NCBI RefSeq assembly: GCF_900114735.1
Contig: NZ_FOUA01000001.1
Coordinates: 1,128,278-1,192,277, forward strand
Length of the DNA: 64,000 nt
Reading direction: 5' to 3'
From: Halopseudomonas bauzanensis
GTDB lineage: Bacteria > Pseudomonadota > Gammaproteobacteria > Pseudomonadales > Pseudomonadaceae
The notes beneath the pieces are model-generated. The model did not search any database and was not told where the DNA came from. It worked only from the letters and a program-made list of their open reading frames with translations. A program made the position numbers and the translations under genes. This document shows, in pieces, positions 9,653 to 21,316 of the stretch; position 1 is the stretch's first letter, and every line of letters starts with the position of its first letter.

Positions 9653-10927
9653 ATGAGTTATGTGATCGACCGTCGTCTGAACGGCAAGAACAAGAGCACG
9701 GTCAACCGCCAACGCTTTCTGCGCCGCTATAAGGCGCATATCAAGAAGGCAGTGGAAGAGGCGGTAGGCCGCCGCTCTATTACTGATATCGAGCATGGGG
9801 AGCAGATCAGCATCCCCGGCCGGGATATCGACGAACCGATTTTCCACCACGGTCCAGGAGGCCGGCAGACCCGGGTCTTTCCCGGCAACCGCGAATTCTC
9901 TACCGGCGACCGTATCGCCCGCCCCGAAAGCGGGGGTGGCGGCGGTGGAGGTGGCAGTCAGGCCGGCAATTCCGGTGAAGGAGAAGATGACTTCGTCTTT
10001 CAGATCACCCAGGAAGAGTTCCTCGACTTCATGTTCGAGGATCTGGCCCTGCCCAACCTGATCAAGCGTCACTTGACCGGTACCGACACTTTCCGCACGG
10101 TGCGGGCCGGCATCAGCCAGCAGGGTAATCCGTCGCGCATCAATATTGTCCGCTCCATGCGCTCGGCACATGCCCGGCGGATCGCCCTGTCCGGCGGCAG
10201 CCGCGCCCGGCTGCGCGAGGCGGTCAAAGAGCTGGAGCTGTTGCACCAGCAGCAGCCGGACAACCTGCTGGACATCAAAGCGCTGGAGGAGGAAATAGAA
10301 CAGCTGCGCGCCCGAATCGACCGAGTTCCTTTTCTCGATACCTTCGACCTGCGCTACAACCTGCTGGTCAAGCAACCCGACCCCAGCTCACGGGCAGTGA
10401 TGTTCTGCCTGATGGATGTCTCCGGCTCGATGACCCAGGCCACCAAGGACATCGCCAAGCGTTTTTACATCCTGCTCTATCTCTTTCTGCAGCGTAACTA
10501 CGAGCGCATCGAGGTGGTCTTCATCCGCCACCACACCAGCGCCAAGGAAGTGGATGAGGAGGAATTCTTCTACTCCCGGGAAACCGGCGGCACCATTGTT
10601 TCCAGCGCCCTGCGGATGATGCAGCAGATCATCGCCGATCGCTATTCACCCGCCGAGTGGAACATCTACTGCGCCCAGGCCTCCGATGGCGACAACTGGA
10701 ACGATGACTCGCCGATCTGCCGCGAACTGCTGGTCCGCCAGCTCATGCCGGCCATGCAGTACTACTGCTATGTGGAGATCACCCCGCGCGAGCATCAGGC
10801 GCTGTGGTATGAATATGAACAGGTTGCCGAGCATTTCCCGGACAGCTTCGCCCAACAGCAGATCGTGGATGCGGGGGATATCTATCCGGTGTTCCGCAAG
10901 CTGTTCCAGAAGAGGATGGCCACATGA
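9653..10927 (+). CDS. yeaH: UPF0229/DUF444 protein YeaH (von Willebrand A-like)
   Basis: 424 residues. A glycine tract (about residues 87-95, [10 protein letters not shown]) links an N-terminal basic region to a C-terminal vWA-like domain with a MIDAS motif D255-V-S257-G-S259 in [12 protein letters not shown]. The partner role with the PrkA kinase rests on conserved co-occurrence and E. coli genetics; its biochemical activity is not known to me. It overlaps spoVR by four bases (ATGA), indicating one transcript. Confidence 0.93.
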   Translation: MSYVIDRRLNGKNKSTVNRQRFLRRYKAHIKKAVEEAVGRRSITDIEHGEQISIPGRDIDEPIFHHGPGGRQTRVFPGNREFSTGDRIARPESGGGGGGGGSQAGNSGEGEDDFVFQITQEEFLDFMFEDLALPNLIKRHLTGTDTFRTVRAGISQQGNPSRINIVRSMRSAHARRIALSGGSRARLREAVKELELLHQQQPDNLLDIKALEEEIEQLRARIDRVPFLDTFDLRYNLLVKQPDPSSRAVMFCLMDVSGSMTQATKDIAKRFYILLYLFLQRNYERIEVVFIRHHTSAKEVDEEEFFYSRETGGTIVSSALRMMQQIIADRYSPAEWNIYCAQASDGDNWNDDSPICRELLVRQLMPAMQYYCYVEITPREHQALWYEYEQVAEHFPDSFAQQQIVDAGDIYPVFRKLFQKRMAT

Positions 10928-12477
10928 CCCGTCAGCCCATTTCCACCGAATCGGAATGGACCTTCGAGCTGATCCGCGAATATGACCGCGAGATTGGCCG
11001 CATTGCCCATGACATCTACTGCCTGGACACCTATCCCAACCAGATCGAAGTGATCACCGCCGAGCAGATGATGGATGCCTATGCTTCGGTAGGCATGCCA
11101 CTGGGCTATCACCACTGGTCCTACGGCAAGCATTTCCTGCATACCGAAAAGCACTACCAGCGCGGGCAGATGGGCCTGGCCTACGAGATCGTGATCAACT
11201 CCGACCCGTGCATCGCCTACCTGATGGAAGAGAACACCATGACCATGCAGGCCTTGGTGATCGCCCACGCCTGTTATGGCCATAACTCCTTCTTCAAGGG
11301 CAACTACCTGTTTCGCAGCTGGACCGATGCCGGCTCGATCATCGATTACCTGGTCTTCGCCAAGCAGTACATCAGCCAGTGCGAGGAGCGCCATGGCATC
11401 GACGCCGTGGAAAACCTGCTCGACTCATGCCATGCGCTGATGAACTACGGCGTGGACCGCTACAAGCGCCCCTACCCTGTATCCGCCGCAGAGGAACGCC
11501 GCCGCCAGCAGGAGCGCGAAGAATATCTGCAGCGCCAGGTCAACGACCTGTGGCGCACTATTCCGACCAGCCCCGATGCCAATAACAAGCAGCATGAGGA
11601 GCCACGCTATCCGGCCGAGCCGCAGGAGAACCTGCTGTACTTCATCGAGAAGAACGCGCCCCTGCTGGAGCCCTGGCAGCGCGAGGTGGTACGCATCGTG
11701 CGCAAGGTAGCGCAGTACTTCTACCCGCAGCGCCAGACCCAGGTAATGAACGAGGGTTGGGCCACGTTCTGGCATTACACCCTGCTCAATCATCTGTATG
11801 ACGAGGGCAAGGTCACCGATGGCTTCATGATGGAGTTCCTGCAGTCGCACACCAGCGTCATCTACCAGCCGCCCTTCGACAGCCAGTGGTTCAGCGGCAT
11901 CAACCCCTATACCCTCGGTTTTGCCATGATGCAGGATATCCGCCGCATCTGCGAAAACCCTACTGCCGAGGATCGTGACTGGTTCCCGGATATTGCCGGC
12001 AGTGACTGGCTGGAAACCCTGAAGTTCGCCATGCGCACCTTCAAGGATGAAAGCTTCATCCTGCAATACCTGTCGCCCAAGGTGATCCGCGACCTCAAGC
12101 TGTTCGCCATCATCGATGACGAGAAGGACGACCATCTGGAGGTGGCCGCGATTCATGATGATGCCGGTTACCGCCGGGTTCGTGAATTGCTGGCCGCACA
12201 GTACAACCTAGGCAACAACGAACCGAATATCCAGGTATGGGAGGTTGACCGCCGTGGCGACCGCTCCTTGTCCCTGCGCCACCAGCGACACGAAGGCAAG
12301 CCTCTGGGTGAAACCACCGAACGCATGCTGAAACATCTGCATCGCCTGTGGGGCTTCGACATCCACCTGCTGAGCATGGAAGGCGATGTCGTCAAGAGCG
12401 AGTCCCATATGCCGCCCCGCCCGGCCAGTGGCGAGCAGGCCATTCCCCGCTTCGACATGAATATTCCGCCTATCTGA
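10924..12477 (+). CDS. SpoVR family protein (YcgB-like)
   Basis: 517 residues, collinear with the SpoVR/YcgB family (named after a Bacillus gene needed for spore cortex formation; the role in non-sporulating proteobacteria is unclear). His-rich segments HHWSYGKHF and [16 protein letters not shown] and an [10 protein letters not shown] motif look like a metal site, an inference from residue spacing only. It is third in the prkA-yeaH-spoVR cluster, translationally coupled to yeaH by an ATGA overlap. Confidence 0.94.
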   Translation: MTRQPISTESEWTFELIREYDREIGRIAHDIYCLDTYPNQIEVITAEQMMDAYASVGMPLGYHHWSYGKHFLHTEKHYQRGQMGLAYEIVINSDPCIAYLMEENTMTMQALVIAHACYGHNSFFKGNYLFRSWTDAGSIIDYLVFAKQYISQCEERHGIDAVENLLDSCHALMNYGVDRYKRPYPVSAAEERRRQQEREEYLQRQVNDLWRTIPTSPDANNKQHEEPRYPAEPQENLLYFIEKNAPLLEPWQREVVRIVRKVAQYFYPQRQTQVMNEGWATFWHYTLLNHLYDEGKVTDGFMMEFLQSHTSVIYQPPFDSQWFSGINPYTLGFAMMQDIRRICENPTAEDRDWFPDIAGSDWLETLKFAMRTFKDESFILQYLSPKVIRDLKLFAIIDDEKDDHLEVAAIHDDAGYRRVRELLAAQYNLGNNEPNIQVWEVDRRGDRSLSLRHQRHEGKPLGETTERMLKHLHRLWGFDIHLLSMEGDVVKSESHMPPRPASGEQAIPRFDMNIPPI

Positions 12478-12571
12478 GCCAGCCAGTTGGTGGCGGGCCC
12501 CTGAGTCCTCGAAGCGCAGCTGCTGGCAGCGGTGTCTTGGCCTGCCGGGCACAATGACTTAGAGTCGCGCC

Positions 12572-13810
12572 ATGAAAACAGATCTCACTACTTACCTGGT
12601 CGGCGGCGCGGTCCGCGATCAGCTGCTGGGCGTGCCCTGGCATGAACATGACTGGGTCGTGGTCGGCGCCACGCCCGAACAGATGGTCGCGGCCGGGTTT
12701 CGCCCGGTCGGCCAGGACTTTCCGGTGTTTCTGCATCCACAGACCAGCGAAGAGTACGCGCTGGCCCGCACTGAGCGCAAAAGCGGTCGCGGCTATGGCG
12801 GTTTCACCTTCCATGCCACGCCCGACATTACCCTGGAGCAGGACCTGCAGCGGCGGGACCTGACCATCAATGCCATGGCCATGGACAGCACTGGCCAGCT
12901 GGTCGACCCCTACGGTGGCCAGCAGGATCTGCAGGCTCGACTGCTGCGCCACGTGTCCCCCGCCTTCGCCGAAGACCCCTTGCGGGTGCTACGAGTGGCT
13001 CGTTTCGCCGCACGCTATACGCCGCTGGGTTTTCGCGTTGCCGACGAGACCCTGCAACTGATGCGCGAACTCGCGGAATCCGGCGAGTTGCAGGCACTGA
13101 CCGCCGAGCGCACCTGGAAAGAGATCAGCCGTGCGCTGATGGAAACCCGGCCCGATGTCTTTATCCGCGTACTGCGCGAATGTGGCGCACTGGCCGTGCT
13201 GCTGCCGGAGGTGGATTGCCTGTTCGGCGTGCCGCAACCCGAGGCGCATCATCCCGAAGTGGATACCGGCGAGCATGTGCTGCTGGTACTGCGCCAGGCC
13301 GCCGAGATGGCGTTGCCGTTGCCCGCGCGCTGGGCCTGTCTGCTGCATGATCTGGGCAAGGGCCGCACACCGGAACGGTTCTGGCCCAAGCACCACGGGC
13401 ATGAAAACTCGGGGCTGGCGGCGGTCAAGGCCATCAACCAGCGCTGCAAGGCGCCGCGCGATTGTCAGGAGCTGGCGCTACTGACCTGCGAGTTCCATAC
13501 CCACTGCCACCGCGCCCTGGAACTCAAGCCCGGTACCCTGCTCAAGCTGTTCAAGGCCTTCGACATCTATCGCCGGCCGGAGCGGTTCGAGCAGTTCCTC
13601 GGTGCATGCGAGGCCGATGCCCGTGGTCGTACGGGATTGGCGCAGCGCGAATACCCGCAGCCGGATTACCTGCGGGGTGCTGCCGAAGCGGCGCGCTCAG
13701 CCAATGTCCAGACATTACTGGAACAGGGACTCAAGGGCGCGGAGCTGGGTGCGGCGCTGGAACAGGAGCGGCTGCGGTTGTTGGCGGAGTATTGCCGAGC
13801 GGCCCGCTGA
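12572..13810 (+). CDS. cca: Multifunctional CCA-adding tRNA nucleotidyltransferase (with HD domain)
   Basis: Adds or repairs the 3' CCA of tRNAs. 412 residues: nucleotidyltransferase head (LVGGAVRD at 9-16), flexible loop ([13 protein letters not shown]), ATP/CTP-selecting region ([33 protein letters not shown]), then an HD phosphohydrolase domain ([15 protein letters not shown]), as in the E. coli type. The first catalytic acidic residue, Asp in E. coli (DRDW), is Glu25 here (E25-H-D27-W). The HD domain predicts extra phosphatase/phosphodiesterase activity. Confidence 0.96.
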   Translation: MKTDLTTYLVGGAVRDQLLGVPWHEHDWVVVGATPEQMVAAGFRPVGQDFPVFLHPQTSEEYALARTERKSGRGYGGFTFHATPDITLEQDLQRRDLTINAMAMDSTGQLVDPYGGQQDLQARLLRHVSPAFAEDPLRVLRVARFAARYTPLGFRVADETLQLMRELAESGELQALTAERTWKEISRALMETRPDVFIRVLRECGALAVLLPEVDCLFGVPQPEAHHPEVDTGEHVLLVLRQAAEMALPLPARWACLLHDLGKGRTPERFWPKHHGHENSGLAAVKAINQRCKAPRDCQELALLTCEFHTHCHRALELKPGTLLKLFKAFDIYRRPERFEQFLGACEADARGRTGLAQREYPQPDYLRGAAEAARSANVQTLLEQGLKGAELGAALEQERLRLLAEYCRAAR

Positions 13811-13983
13811 CACTGAAACGGCGGCGTCGGAGTTGCTGGCAAGACGCTCATCGAGCTGATGCTCGACGATCCCAGGGACAGCCCATCACCTTCTGGGAGG
13901 TTCGAGCACCTCGTACCACTCCCCGCAGCCACTCCGTGCATTCCTGACACAAGGCAAGTCGCGTCGGCGCAGCGGTCTATGGA

Positions 13984-14005
13984 GTGTCGAGTGCCATCTC
14001 GACAC
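13984..14005. terminator. Hairpin between convergent cca and folK
   Basis: GTGTCGAG (13984-13991) pairs perfectly with CTCGACAC (13998-14005) around TGCCAT. It lies just past the folK stop, between convergent genes, so a bidirectional transcription barrier is likely; neither side has a clear T-run. A second, weaker hairpin (TCGAGC/GCTCGA) is at 13852-13867. Confidence 0.4.
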
Positions 14006-14011
14006 AAGGGT

Positions 14012-14575
14012 TCAGGCCGCGCCGCTACCGGGAGCAGGATCGGCAGAGGGCAGCTGCTGACGCAGCAGCCAAGCAGGCGTCAGCGTCTGACCGTGCCACT
14101 CGAAAGCCACCGGCCAGACCTTCTGTTCGCCGCGCCACTCGCTCCACAACGTGGCGATGGTTGTATCACTGCCTGGCAACACCACCGCCGGAGCCAGCAA
14201 TGCCAGGGGCCAGAGCACAAAGGCATTGCGGCGGGTCTCCGGGCGCGGCAGCAGCACACCGTCGTGTCGCCCGGCCAGCTCACCGTACAGCAGAATATCG
14301 ATATCCAGGGTAATCCGCCCGGGCGAGGTCTGCTCGCGGCGGCCGCATGCGGCCTCGATAGCCTTGAGCGCAGCGTTCAGGTCAACCAGATCCAGCTGGC
14401 ACTGCGCCCCGACCACCAGATTATAGAAACGCGTGCCGAGAATACCCACCGCATCGCTTTCAAACACCGGGGACAGTTCCAGCGGCCCCAGCAACTGCTC
14501 CAGGGCATCCAACCCGCGGCGCAGATGGTGCTCGCGGTCGGTATTGCTGCCCAGGCCCAGGTAGATGACTGTCAT
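14012..14575 (-). CDS. folK: HPPK: 6-hydroxymethyl-7,8-dihydropterin pyrophosphokinase
   Basis: Transfers pyrophosphate from ATP to 6-hydroxymethyl-dihydropterin in folate synthesis. 187 residues. The N-terminal YLGLGSNT and the signature SPGRITLDIDILLYG (normally PRxxDxDIL) are present. It is downstream of folB on the same strand with a four-base ATGA overlap, placing two consecutive folate steps in one unit. Confidence 0.95.
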   Translation of the reverse strand: MTVIYLGLGSNTDREHHLRRGLDALEQLLGPLELSPVFESDAVGILGTRFYNLVVGAQCQLDLVDLNAALKAIEAACGRREQTSPGRITLDIDILLYGELAGRHDGVLLPRPETRRNAFVLWPLALLAPAVVLPGSDTTIATLWSEWRGEQKVWPVAFEWHGQTLTPAWLLRQQLPSADPAPGSGAA

Positions 14576-14934
14576 GCGCTGCGGGTTCCACGTTCGATGA
14601 CCACCCCGACGCCGCCGGCAGCTTCCTTCACTGCGCCGGGTTTGGTGACGGTCAACCGCAGCCAGGGCACACTGAACTCGCTCATCACCAGGGCGGCAAC
14701 CCGCTCGGCCAGCGACTCGATCAGTTCGAAGTCGGTCGCTGACACGTACGTCAGCAAGCGCTGGCTGACCGCGGCGTAATCCAGCGTCAGACTCAGGTCA
14801 TCCTGCGCGGCAGCCGCGCGGATATCCCAGGCCATGTCCAGGTCGAATAGCAGGCGCTGGCGGATGCCGCGCTCCCAATCGTAGACGCCGATCACCGTCT
14901 CGACTTCCAACCCCCTGATGAACACCTGATCCAC
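14572..14934 (-). CDS. folB: Dihydroneopterin aldolase FolB
   Basis: Converts 7,8-dihydroneopterin to 6-hydroxymethyl-dihydropterin and glycolaldehyde. 120 residues, full length. The substrate-binding Glu lies in IGVYDWERG and the catalytic Lys in LTVTKPGAV. It overlaps folK by four bases and is divergent from plsY across a 55-base gap; a TACAAT box at 14954-14959 in that gap faces plsY. Confidence 0.95.
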   Translation of the reverse strand: MDQVFIRGLEVETVIGVYDWERGIRQRLLFDLDMAWDIRAAAAQDDLSLTLDYAAVSQRLLTYVSATDFELIESLAERVAALVMSEFSVPWLRLTVTKPGAVKEAAGGVGVVIERGTRSA

Positions 14935-14989
14935 CGTTTTCTCCCATGTCGACTACAATGGCCTTTCGATCAACCCGGCCAGGGGCACC

Positions 14990-15574
14990 ATGACCATCGA
15001 ATTCAATCTGTTGCTGTGTGTGGCCTACCTGCTCGGCTCGATTTCCTTCGCTGTGCTGCTTGCCCGCCTGCGCCATCAACCTGATCCACGCAGTTTCGGC
15101 TCACGCAACCCGGGGGCCAGCAACATGCTGCGCCTGGGCAATCGCCCGCTGGCCCTGGCCACCCTGCTGGGCGACATGGGCAAGGGCGCCCTGGTTGTCT
15201 GGCTGGCCCGGCACGAAGGGCTGGAACCGGTCCAGCAGGCCTGGGTGGGGCTCGCGGCAGTGATCGGCCATATCCTGCCGTTGTATCACCGATTCCAGGG
15301 CGGCAAGGGCGTAGCCACTGCCGCCGGTGTATTGCTACTTCTGTCATGGCCGGCAGCCGCTGTGGCGGCGCTGGCCTGGCTCGGCGCCTTTGCCATCCGC
15401 AGCATCGCCTCCCTCGCCTCGCTCGTCGCCTGCGTCGTGCTGCTGCCCTGGCTGGCCTGGCACAGCCCCGAGCTGCAGATACCGGTCAGCCTCATGGTGT
15501 TGATCATTCTGCTGCGCCACCGGCTGAACATCGGTCGGCTGCTGGCCGGCACCGAAAACCGTTTCAGGTCCTGA
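14990..15574 (+). CDS. plsY: Acyl-phosphate glycerol-3-phosphate acyltransferase PlsY
   Basis: Inner-membrane enzyme making lysophosphatidic acid from acyl-phosphate (supplied by PlsX) and glycerol-3-phosphate. 194 residues with about five hydrophobic segments. The three conserved cytoplasmic motifs are visible: GSRNPGASNMLR, GDMGKGALVVW and FQGGKGVATAAG. Its stop is directly adjacent to the tsaD stop (convergent, no gap). Confidence 0.95.
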   Translation: MTIEFNLLLCVAYLLGSISFAVLLARLRHQPDPRSFGSRNPGASNMLRLGNRPLALATLLGDMGKGALVVWLARHEGLEPVQQAWVGLAAVIGHILPLYHRFQGGKGVATAAGVLLLLSWPAAAVAALAWLGAFAIRSIASLASLVACVVLLPWLAWHSPELQIPVSLMVLIILLRHRLNIGRLLAGTENRFRS

Positions 15575-16606
15575 TCAATTGACGATAGACGGCAACTGCT
15601 CCAGCGGCCAGCGGGCACGTGCTTCCAGCCCCACCCCATCCTGCTGCCCGGCCATCAGCCGCTGGCAACCGGCGTAGGCGATCATCGCGCCGTTATCGGT
15701 GCAGAATTCCGTGCGAGCATAAAAGAGTTCACCCTTCAGCCCCCCGGCCATCTGTTCAAGGGAGGCGCGCAGGCGTCGATTGGCGCTGACGCCCCCCGCG
15801 ATCACGAGCCGCTTCAGGCCAGTGGCCTTGAGCGCGCGCCGGCACTTGATGGTCAGGGTCTCGACTACCGCCTGCTCAAAGGCCAGAGCGACATCACTGC
15901 GGGTTTGCTCCCCGTCATCCCCCTCCGCGACACAGCGCTGCCAGGTATTCAGGGTGAAGGTCTTGAGGCCACTGAAACTGAAATCCAGACCGGGGCGATC
16001 GGTCATCGGTCGAGGAAAGACGAACCGGCCCGACTGCCCCTGCTCGGCCAAGCGGGCGATTTCCGGGCCGCCCGGGTAACGCAGCCCCATGAGCTTGGCC
16101 GTTTTGTCGAACGCTTCGCCCGCCGCGTCATCCAGGGATTCGCCCAGCAATTGATACTGACCGATGCCATCGACCCGTACCAGTTGGGTATGCCCGCCGG
16201 ACACCAGCAGCGCAACGAAGGGAAATTCCGGTGGTCGGTCTTCCAGCATGGGCGCCAGCAGATGGCCTTCCATATGGTGTACACCCAGCGCCGGCACCTG
16301 CCAGGCGAACGCCAAGGCTCGGGCGAAGGCACCCCCGACCAGCAGCGCACCGACCAGTCCGGGCCCGGCGGTATAGGCGATACCATCCACTTCGCCCTCC
16401 GCCACACCGGCACGCTCCAGCACTTCACGCACCAGTGGCACCAGCCGCTTCACATGATCCCGCGACGCCAGCTCCGGCACCACGCCACCATAGATGCGGT
16501 GCAGGTCGATCTGGCTGAACAGAGCATCCGCCAGCAGGCCGCGCTCGCTGTCGTACAGCGCAACGCCGGTTTCATCACAGGAGGTTTCAATACCCAGAAC
16601 ACGCAT
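15575..16606 (-). CDS. tsaD: tRNA N6-threonylcarbamoyladenosine transferase TsaD
   Basis: Catalytic subunit that transfers the threonylcarbamoyl group to A37 of ANN-decoding tRNAs, with TsaB, TsaE and TsaC. ASKHA fold. The start at 16606 ([14 protein letters not shown]) gives 343 residues; a 20-codon in-frame extension upstream lacks family similarity. Metal-binding HHMEGH and nucleotide-binding VSGGHTQL and [10 protein letters not shown] motifs are present. It is divergent from rpsU, as in many gammaproteobacteria. Confidence 0.96.
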   Translation of the reverse strand: MRVLGIETSCDETGVALYDSERGLLADALFSQIDLHRIYGGVVPELASRDHVKRLVPLVREVLERAGVAEGEVDGIAYTAGPGLVGALLVGGAFARALAFAWQVPALGVHHMEGHLLAPMLEDRPPEFPFVALLVSGGHTQLVRVDGIGQYQLLGESLDDAAGEAFDKTAKLMGLRYPGGPEIARLAEQGQSGRFVFPRPMTDRPGLDFSFSGLKTFTLNTWQRCVAEGDDGEQTRSDVALAFEQAVVETLTIKCRRALKATGLKRLVIAGGVSANRRLRASLEQMAGGLKGELFYARTEFCTDNGAMIAYAGCQRLMAGQQDGVGLEARARWPLEQLPSIVN

Positions 16607-16732
16607 GGAATCAGGTTTGCCGGTCAGCTTGGAAAAGAGGCGTGCATGATAATGCCCATGCTTCACTCAGACCAGCCTTTCCTGACCATCGCCCCGCCAC
16701 GCCACGGAGGATTCCTCAAACGCATCCTCCCT

Positions 16733-16761
16733 TTGCATTTCTTCTCCGAAGGCGGTAACAT
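16733..16761 (+). promoter_or_regulatory. Candidate sigma-70 promoter for rpsU-dnaG-rpoD
   Basis: TTGCAT (16733-16738) and TAACAT (16756-16761) are spaced by 17 bp, 73 bases before the rpsU ATG. The hexamers match the consensus moderately (3/6 and 4/6). Confidence 0.4.
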
Positions 16762-16834
16762 CCGCTCCCCTTGAAATGCAATCGCTCTGATCACGGTCAG
16801 GGCTATTACCCACAGTTTTTGAGAAAGGTACGAA

Positions 16835-17050
16835 ATGCCTGCCGTCAAAGTAAAAGAGAACGAACCCTTCGACGTGGCCCTGCGTCGTTTCAAGCGCTCC
16901 TGCGAAAAAGCTGGCGTCCTGGCTGAAGTCCGCCGTCGCGAGTTCTACGAGAAGCCCACTACCGAGCGCAAGCGTAAGGCAGCTGCTGCTGTCAAGCGTC
17001 ACGCCAAGAAGCTGCAGCGCGAAAACCGTCGCCGCGAGCGTCTGTACTGA
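16835..17050 (+). CDS. rpsU: 30S ribosomal protein bS21
   Basis: 71-residue, very basic protein, full length, matching bS21 end to end ([20 protein letters not shown] at the N-terminus, ERRRERLY-like tail). It binds near the 3' end of 16S rRNA and aids initiation. It is the first gene of the rpsU-dnaG-rpoD macromolecular synthesis cluster. A GAAAGGT ribosome site precedes the ATG. Confidence 0.98.
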   Translation: MPAVKVKENEPFDVALRRFKRSCEKAGVLAEVRRREFYEKPTTERKRKAAAAVKRHAKKLQRENRRRERLY

Positions 17051-17071
17051 GTTCAGTTGTAATGTCCTGCA

Positions 17072-17089
17072 GGGCCTGATCCCAGGCCC
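17072..17089. terminator. Hairpin between rpsU and dnaG (possible attenuator)
   Basis: GGGCCTG (17072-17078) pairs with CAGGCCC (17083-17089), loop ATCC, 21 bases after the rpsU stop. No T-run. In E. coli a terminator between rpsU and dnaG lowers primase expression; this hairpin sits at the equivalent place. Confidence 0.4.
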
Positions 17090-17300
17090 GCCGAGCGTGC
17101 ACCACGCAGCGGCATAAGGACAGAAGTAATAAGCGCACACTGGTCCGGCCTTCTGGTATTACTGGAAATGGCTGGATTTTTGTGCTGCCTGCGTGTGCTA
17201 TCATCACGCCCCGATAGCCGCCTGCTCCAACGCCTGTTCCCGTTGTGGCAGACTCAGGGCCAACCCCGAATATCCACCCCATTTTTGCAAGGCAGCATGC

Positions 17301-19190
17301 ATGGCCGGGCTGATCCCGCAGGGTTTCATTGACGATCTTCTTGGACGCACCGACGTGGTCGAAGTGGTCGGCTCGCGCCTGAAACTCAAGAAGACCGGCA
17401 AGAACTACTCCGCGCTGTGCCCCTTCCACAACGAAAAGTCGCCTTCGTTCAGCGTCAGCCCCGACAAGCAGTTCTACTATTGCTTCGGCTGCGGCGCCGG
17501 GGGCAATGCCATCGGCTTTCTGATGGACTTCGAACGCCTGGACTTTCCCCAGGCAGTGGAAGAGCTCGCCCGCCAGGCTGGCGTGGAGGTACCCCGCGAA
17601 GAGCGCAGCGACCGTCGCGGCGGCAACCGCCCGTCACGCCAGGACAGCCCGCTGTACCCGGTACTGGAGAACGCCGCTGCCTTTTATCGCCAGCAGCTGC
17701 GCCACCATGCCCAGCGCAAGCGCGCCGTGGATTACCTGCAGCAACGCGGGCTCACCGGCCAGATAGCCAAGCTGTACGATATCGGCTTTGCACCGCCCGG
17801 CTGGAACAACCTGATGGGCCACCTGGCCACCGATAATACCGAGGAAAAGGTACTGATCGAAGCCGGCCTGGTGGTGGAGAATCCCGACAGTGGCAAGCGC
17901 TACGATCGCTTCCGCGACCGCATCACCTTCCCCATTCGCGACAGCCGCGGGCGGGTAATCGGTTTCGGCGGCCGAGTTCTGGGCGACGACAAGCCGAAGT
18001 ACCTCAACTCGCCCGAGACCCCGGTGTTCCACAAGGGTCGCGAACTCTATGGGCTGTACGAGGCGCGCAAGCAGAACAGGCAACTGGACGACATTCTGGT
18101 CGTGGAAGGCTACATGGATGTGATCGCTCTGGCGCAGCATGGCGTGACCAATGCCGTCGCCACCCTGGGCACAGCGACCAGCGAAGAGCATCTGAAGCGC
18201 TTGTTTCGCATCGTCAACAGCGTCGTGTTCTGCTTCGATGGCGATAACGCCGGCCGTCAGGCTGCCTGGCGCGCCCTGCAATCCTGTCTGCCGGCACTGG
18301 AAGATGGTCGCCATGTGCGCTTCATGTTCCTGCCCGAAGGCCAGGACCCGGACAGCCTGATCCGCAGCGAAGGACACGATGCCTTCCGCGCCCGCATGGT
18401 GCAGCAGGCCCAGCCGCTGACCGACTACCTGTTCCGCCATCTGGCCGAGGAGGCACCGCCGGACAGCCTGGAGGGCAAGGCCCATCTGGCAACCCTGGCG
18501 CTCCCCCTGATCGAGCAAGTACCCGGCAGCCTGCTCCGCCGCCTGCTGCGCCAGTCCCTGGAAGCGCGCACCGGCATGGATCTGGACAGCCTGCCCGCAG
18601 CGCCACCGGTCGAGCCGACCAGCGCACCGCCCATGGAACCGGGTTACGATGCCTGGGAAGGCTATGAGCGCCAGTACGACGAGACTCCCGACTGGGACAG
18701 CTCGCCAGTTACGCGCCCCAGCCGCAACCGCCGCCAACCCCAACGCCAGCGCGACACCAGCGGCGTGGAAAGCCCCGTCATGAGCGCGACCCGCACCCTG
18801 CTGCATCACCCGCACCTGGCAGGGCTGGCCAAGCAGGCGAGCCAATTGGCCAATGAGGATGACGAAGAAGCCCAGCTGCTGATCGCACTGATCGACACCC
18901 TGCAGAAGAATCCGCAGCTATCGACCATCGAACTGCTGGCGAGATGGCATGGCACCGCGCTCGGCGAGCAGCTCAATCGACTGGCCGAGAAGGAATGGAT
19001 ACTGAATATTGCCAGTGCCAACCTTGAACAACAGTTTTTCGACACTATAACTACACTGATGGCAAGACAAACCGACCGTCAGATCCAACACCTCCTCGAC
19101 AAGTCGGCCCACACGCCACTCATCGCCGAGGAAAAACAGCAGCTGCGCGAGCTTCTGGGCAGAAGACATACACCAACTGCCGAGAACTGA
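17301..19190 (+). CDS. dnaG: DNA primase DnaG
   Basis: Synthesises RNA primers at the replication fork. The ATG at 17301 gives 629 residues; a 36-codon upstream extension is rejected because the family N-terminus is MAGLIPQGFIDDLL. CHC2 zinc ribbon C40-H43-C61-C64; catalytic core with TOPRIM motifs VVEGYMDVIAL and FCFDGDNAGR; a low-complexity linker (about 430-495, rich in Pro, Arg and Gln); C-terminal DnaB-binding helical domain. Lies between rpsU and rpoD. Confidence 0.97.
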   Translation: MAGLIPQGFIDDLLGRTDVVEVVGSRLKLKKTGKNYSALCPFHNEKSPSFSVSPDKQFYYCFGCGAGGNAIGFLMDFERLDFPQAVEELARQAGVEVPREERSDRRGGNRPSRQDSPLYPVLENAAAFYRQQLRHHAQRKRAVDYLQQRGLTGQIAKLYDIGFAPPGWNNLMGHLATDNTEEKVLIEAGLVVENPDSGKRYDRFRDRITFPIRDSRGRVIGFGGRVLGDDKPKYLNSPETPVFHKGRELYGLYEARKQNRQLDDILVVEGYMDVIALAQHGVTNAVATLGTATSEEHLKRLFRIVNSVVFCFDGDNAGRQAAWRALQSCLPALEDGRHVRFMFLPEGQDPDSLIRSEGHDAFRARMVQQAQPLTDYLFRHLAEEAPPDSLEGKAHLATLALPLIEQVPGSLLRRLLRQSLEARTGMDLDSLPAAPPVEPTSAPPMEPGYDAWEGYERQYDETPDWDSSPVTRPSRNRRQPQRQRDTSGVESPVMSATRTLLHHPHLAGLAKQASQLANEDDEEAQLLIALIDTLQKNPQLSTIELLARWHGTALGEQLNRLAEKEWILNIASANLEQQFFDTITTLMARQTDRQIQHLLDKSAHTPLIAEEKQQLRELLGRRHTPTAEN

Positions 19191-19212
19191 CAATCAGGCA
19201 AACTGGTAAGGC

Positions 19213-19233
19213 ACCCTGATTTCAGGGTATAAT
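19213..19233 (+). promoter_or_regulatory. Candidate rpoD promoter -10 overlapped by a palindrome
   Basis: A perfect TATAAT stands at 19228-19233, 46 bases before the rpoD ATG. Immediately upstream and sharing one base is the perfect palindrome ACCCTGA-TT-TCAGGGT (19213-19228). No good -35 hexamer is visible, so the promoter may need an activator, or the palindrome may be a repressor site. Confidence 0.4.
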
Positions 19234-19279
19234 CCGCAGCTTCCTTTTTTGCACACCAAGGCATCCACATAGGGTTGTT

Positions 19280-21142
<1,863 letters not shown>

Positions 21143-21160
21143 GCACACCGCAGTACCAAT

Positions 21161-21188
21161 AGAAACGCCCGGCTTGCCGGGCGTTTCT
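21161..21188 (+). terminator. Intrinsic terminator after rpoD
   Basis: A perfect 13-bp inverted repeat: AGAAACGCCCGGC (21161-21173), two central bases, GCCGGGCGTTTCT (21176-21188). The GC-rich stem with A's before and T's after acts in either direction and lies 18 bases past the rpoD stop. Confidence 0.85.
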
Positions 21189-21316
21189 GCTTCCAACATT
21201 CACTTCCCCGCCAAAGAAATTACGGCTGCGCTCTATGCTGCGCTTCCATCCTCGCTTATTCTGCTTCGGCAGCATCACCCAAACGGGTGTTTGAATAATA
21301 ATAAGAGGAAAGGAAC

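Noticed and set aside
8510-10375. 621-codon minus-strand frame opposite prkA/yeaH
   Set aside because: Antisense shadow of two well-supported genes.
13859-14779. 306-codon plus-strand frame over the folK/folB region
   Set aside because: folB and folK on the minus strand have full signatures; the plus frame has none.
17193-17300. 36-codon N-terminal extension of dnaG
   Set aside because: The extension has no primase similarity; the conserved N-terminus begins at 17301.
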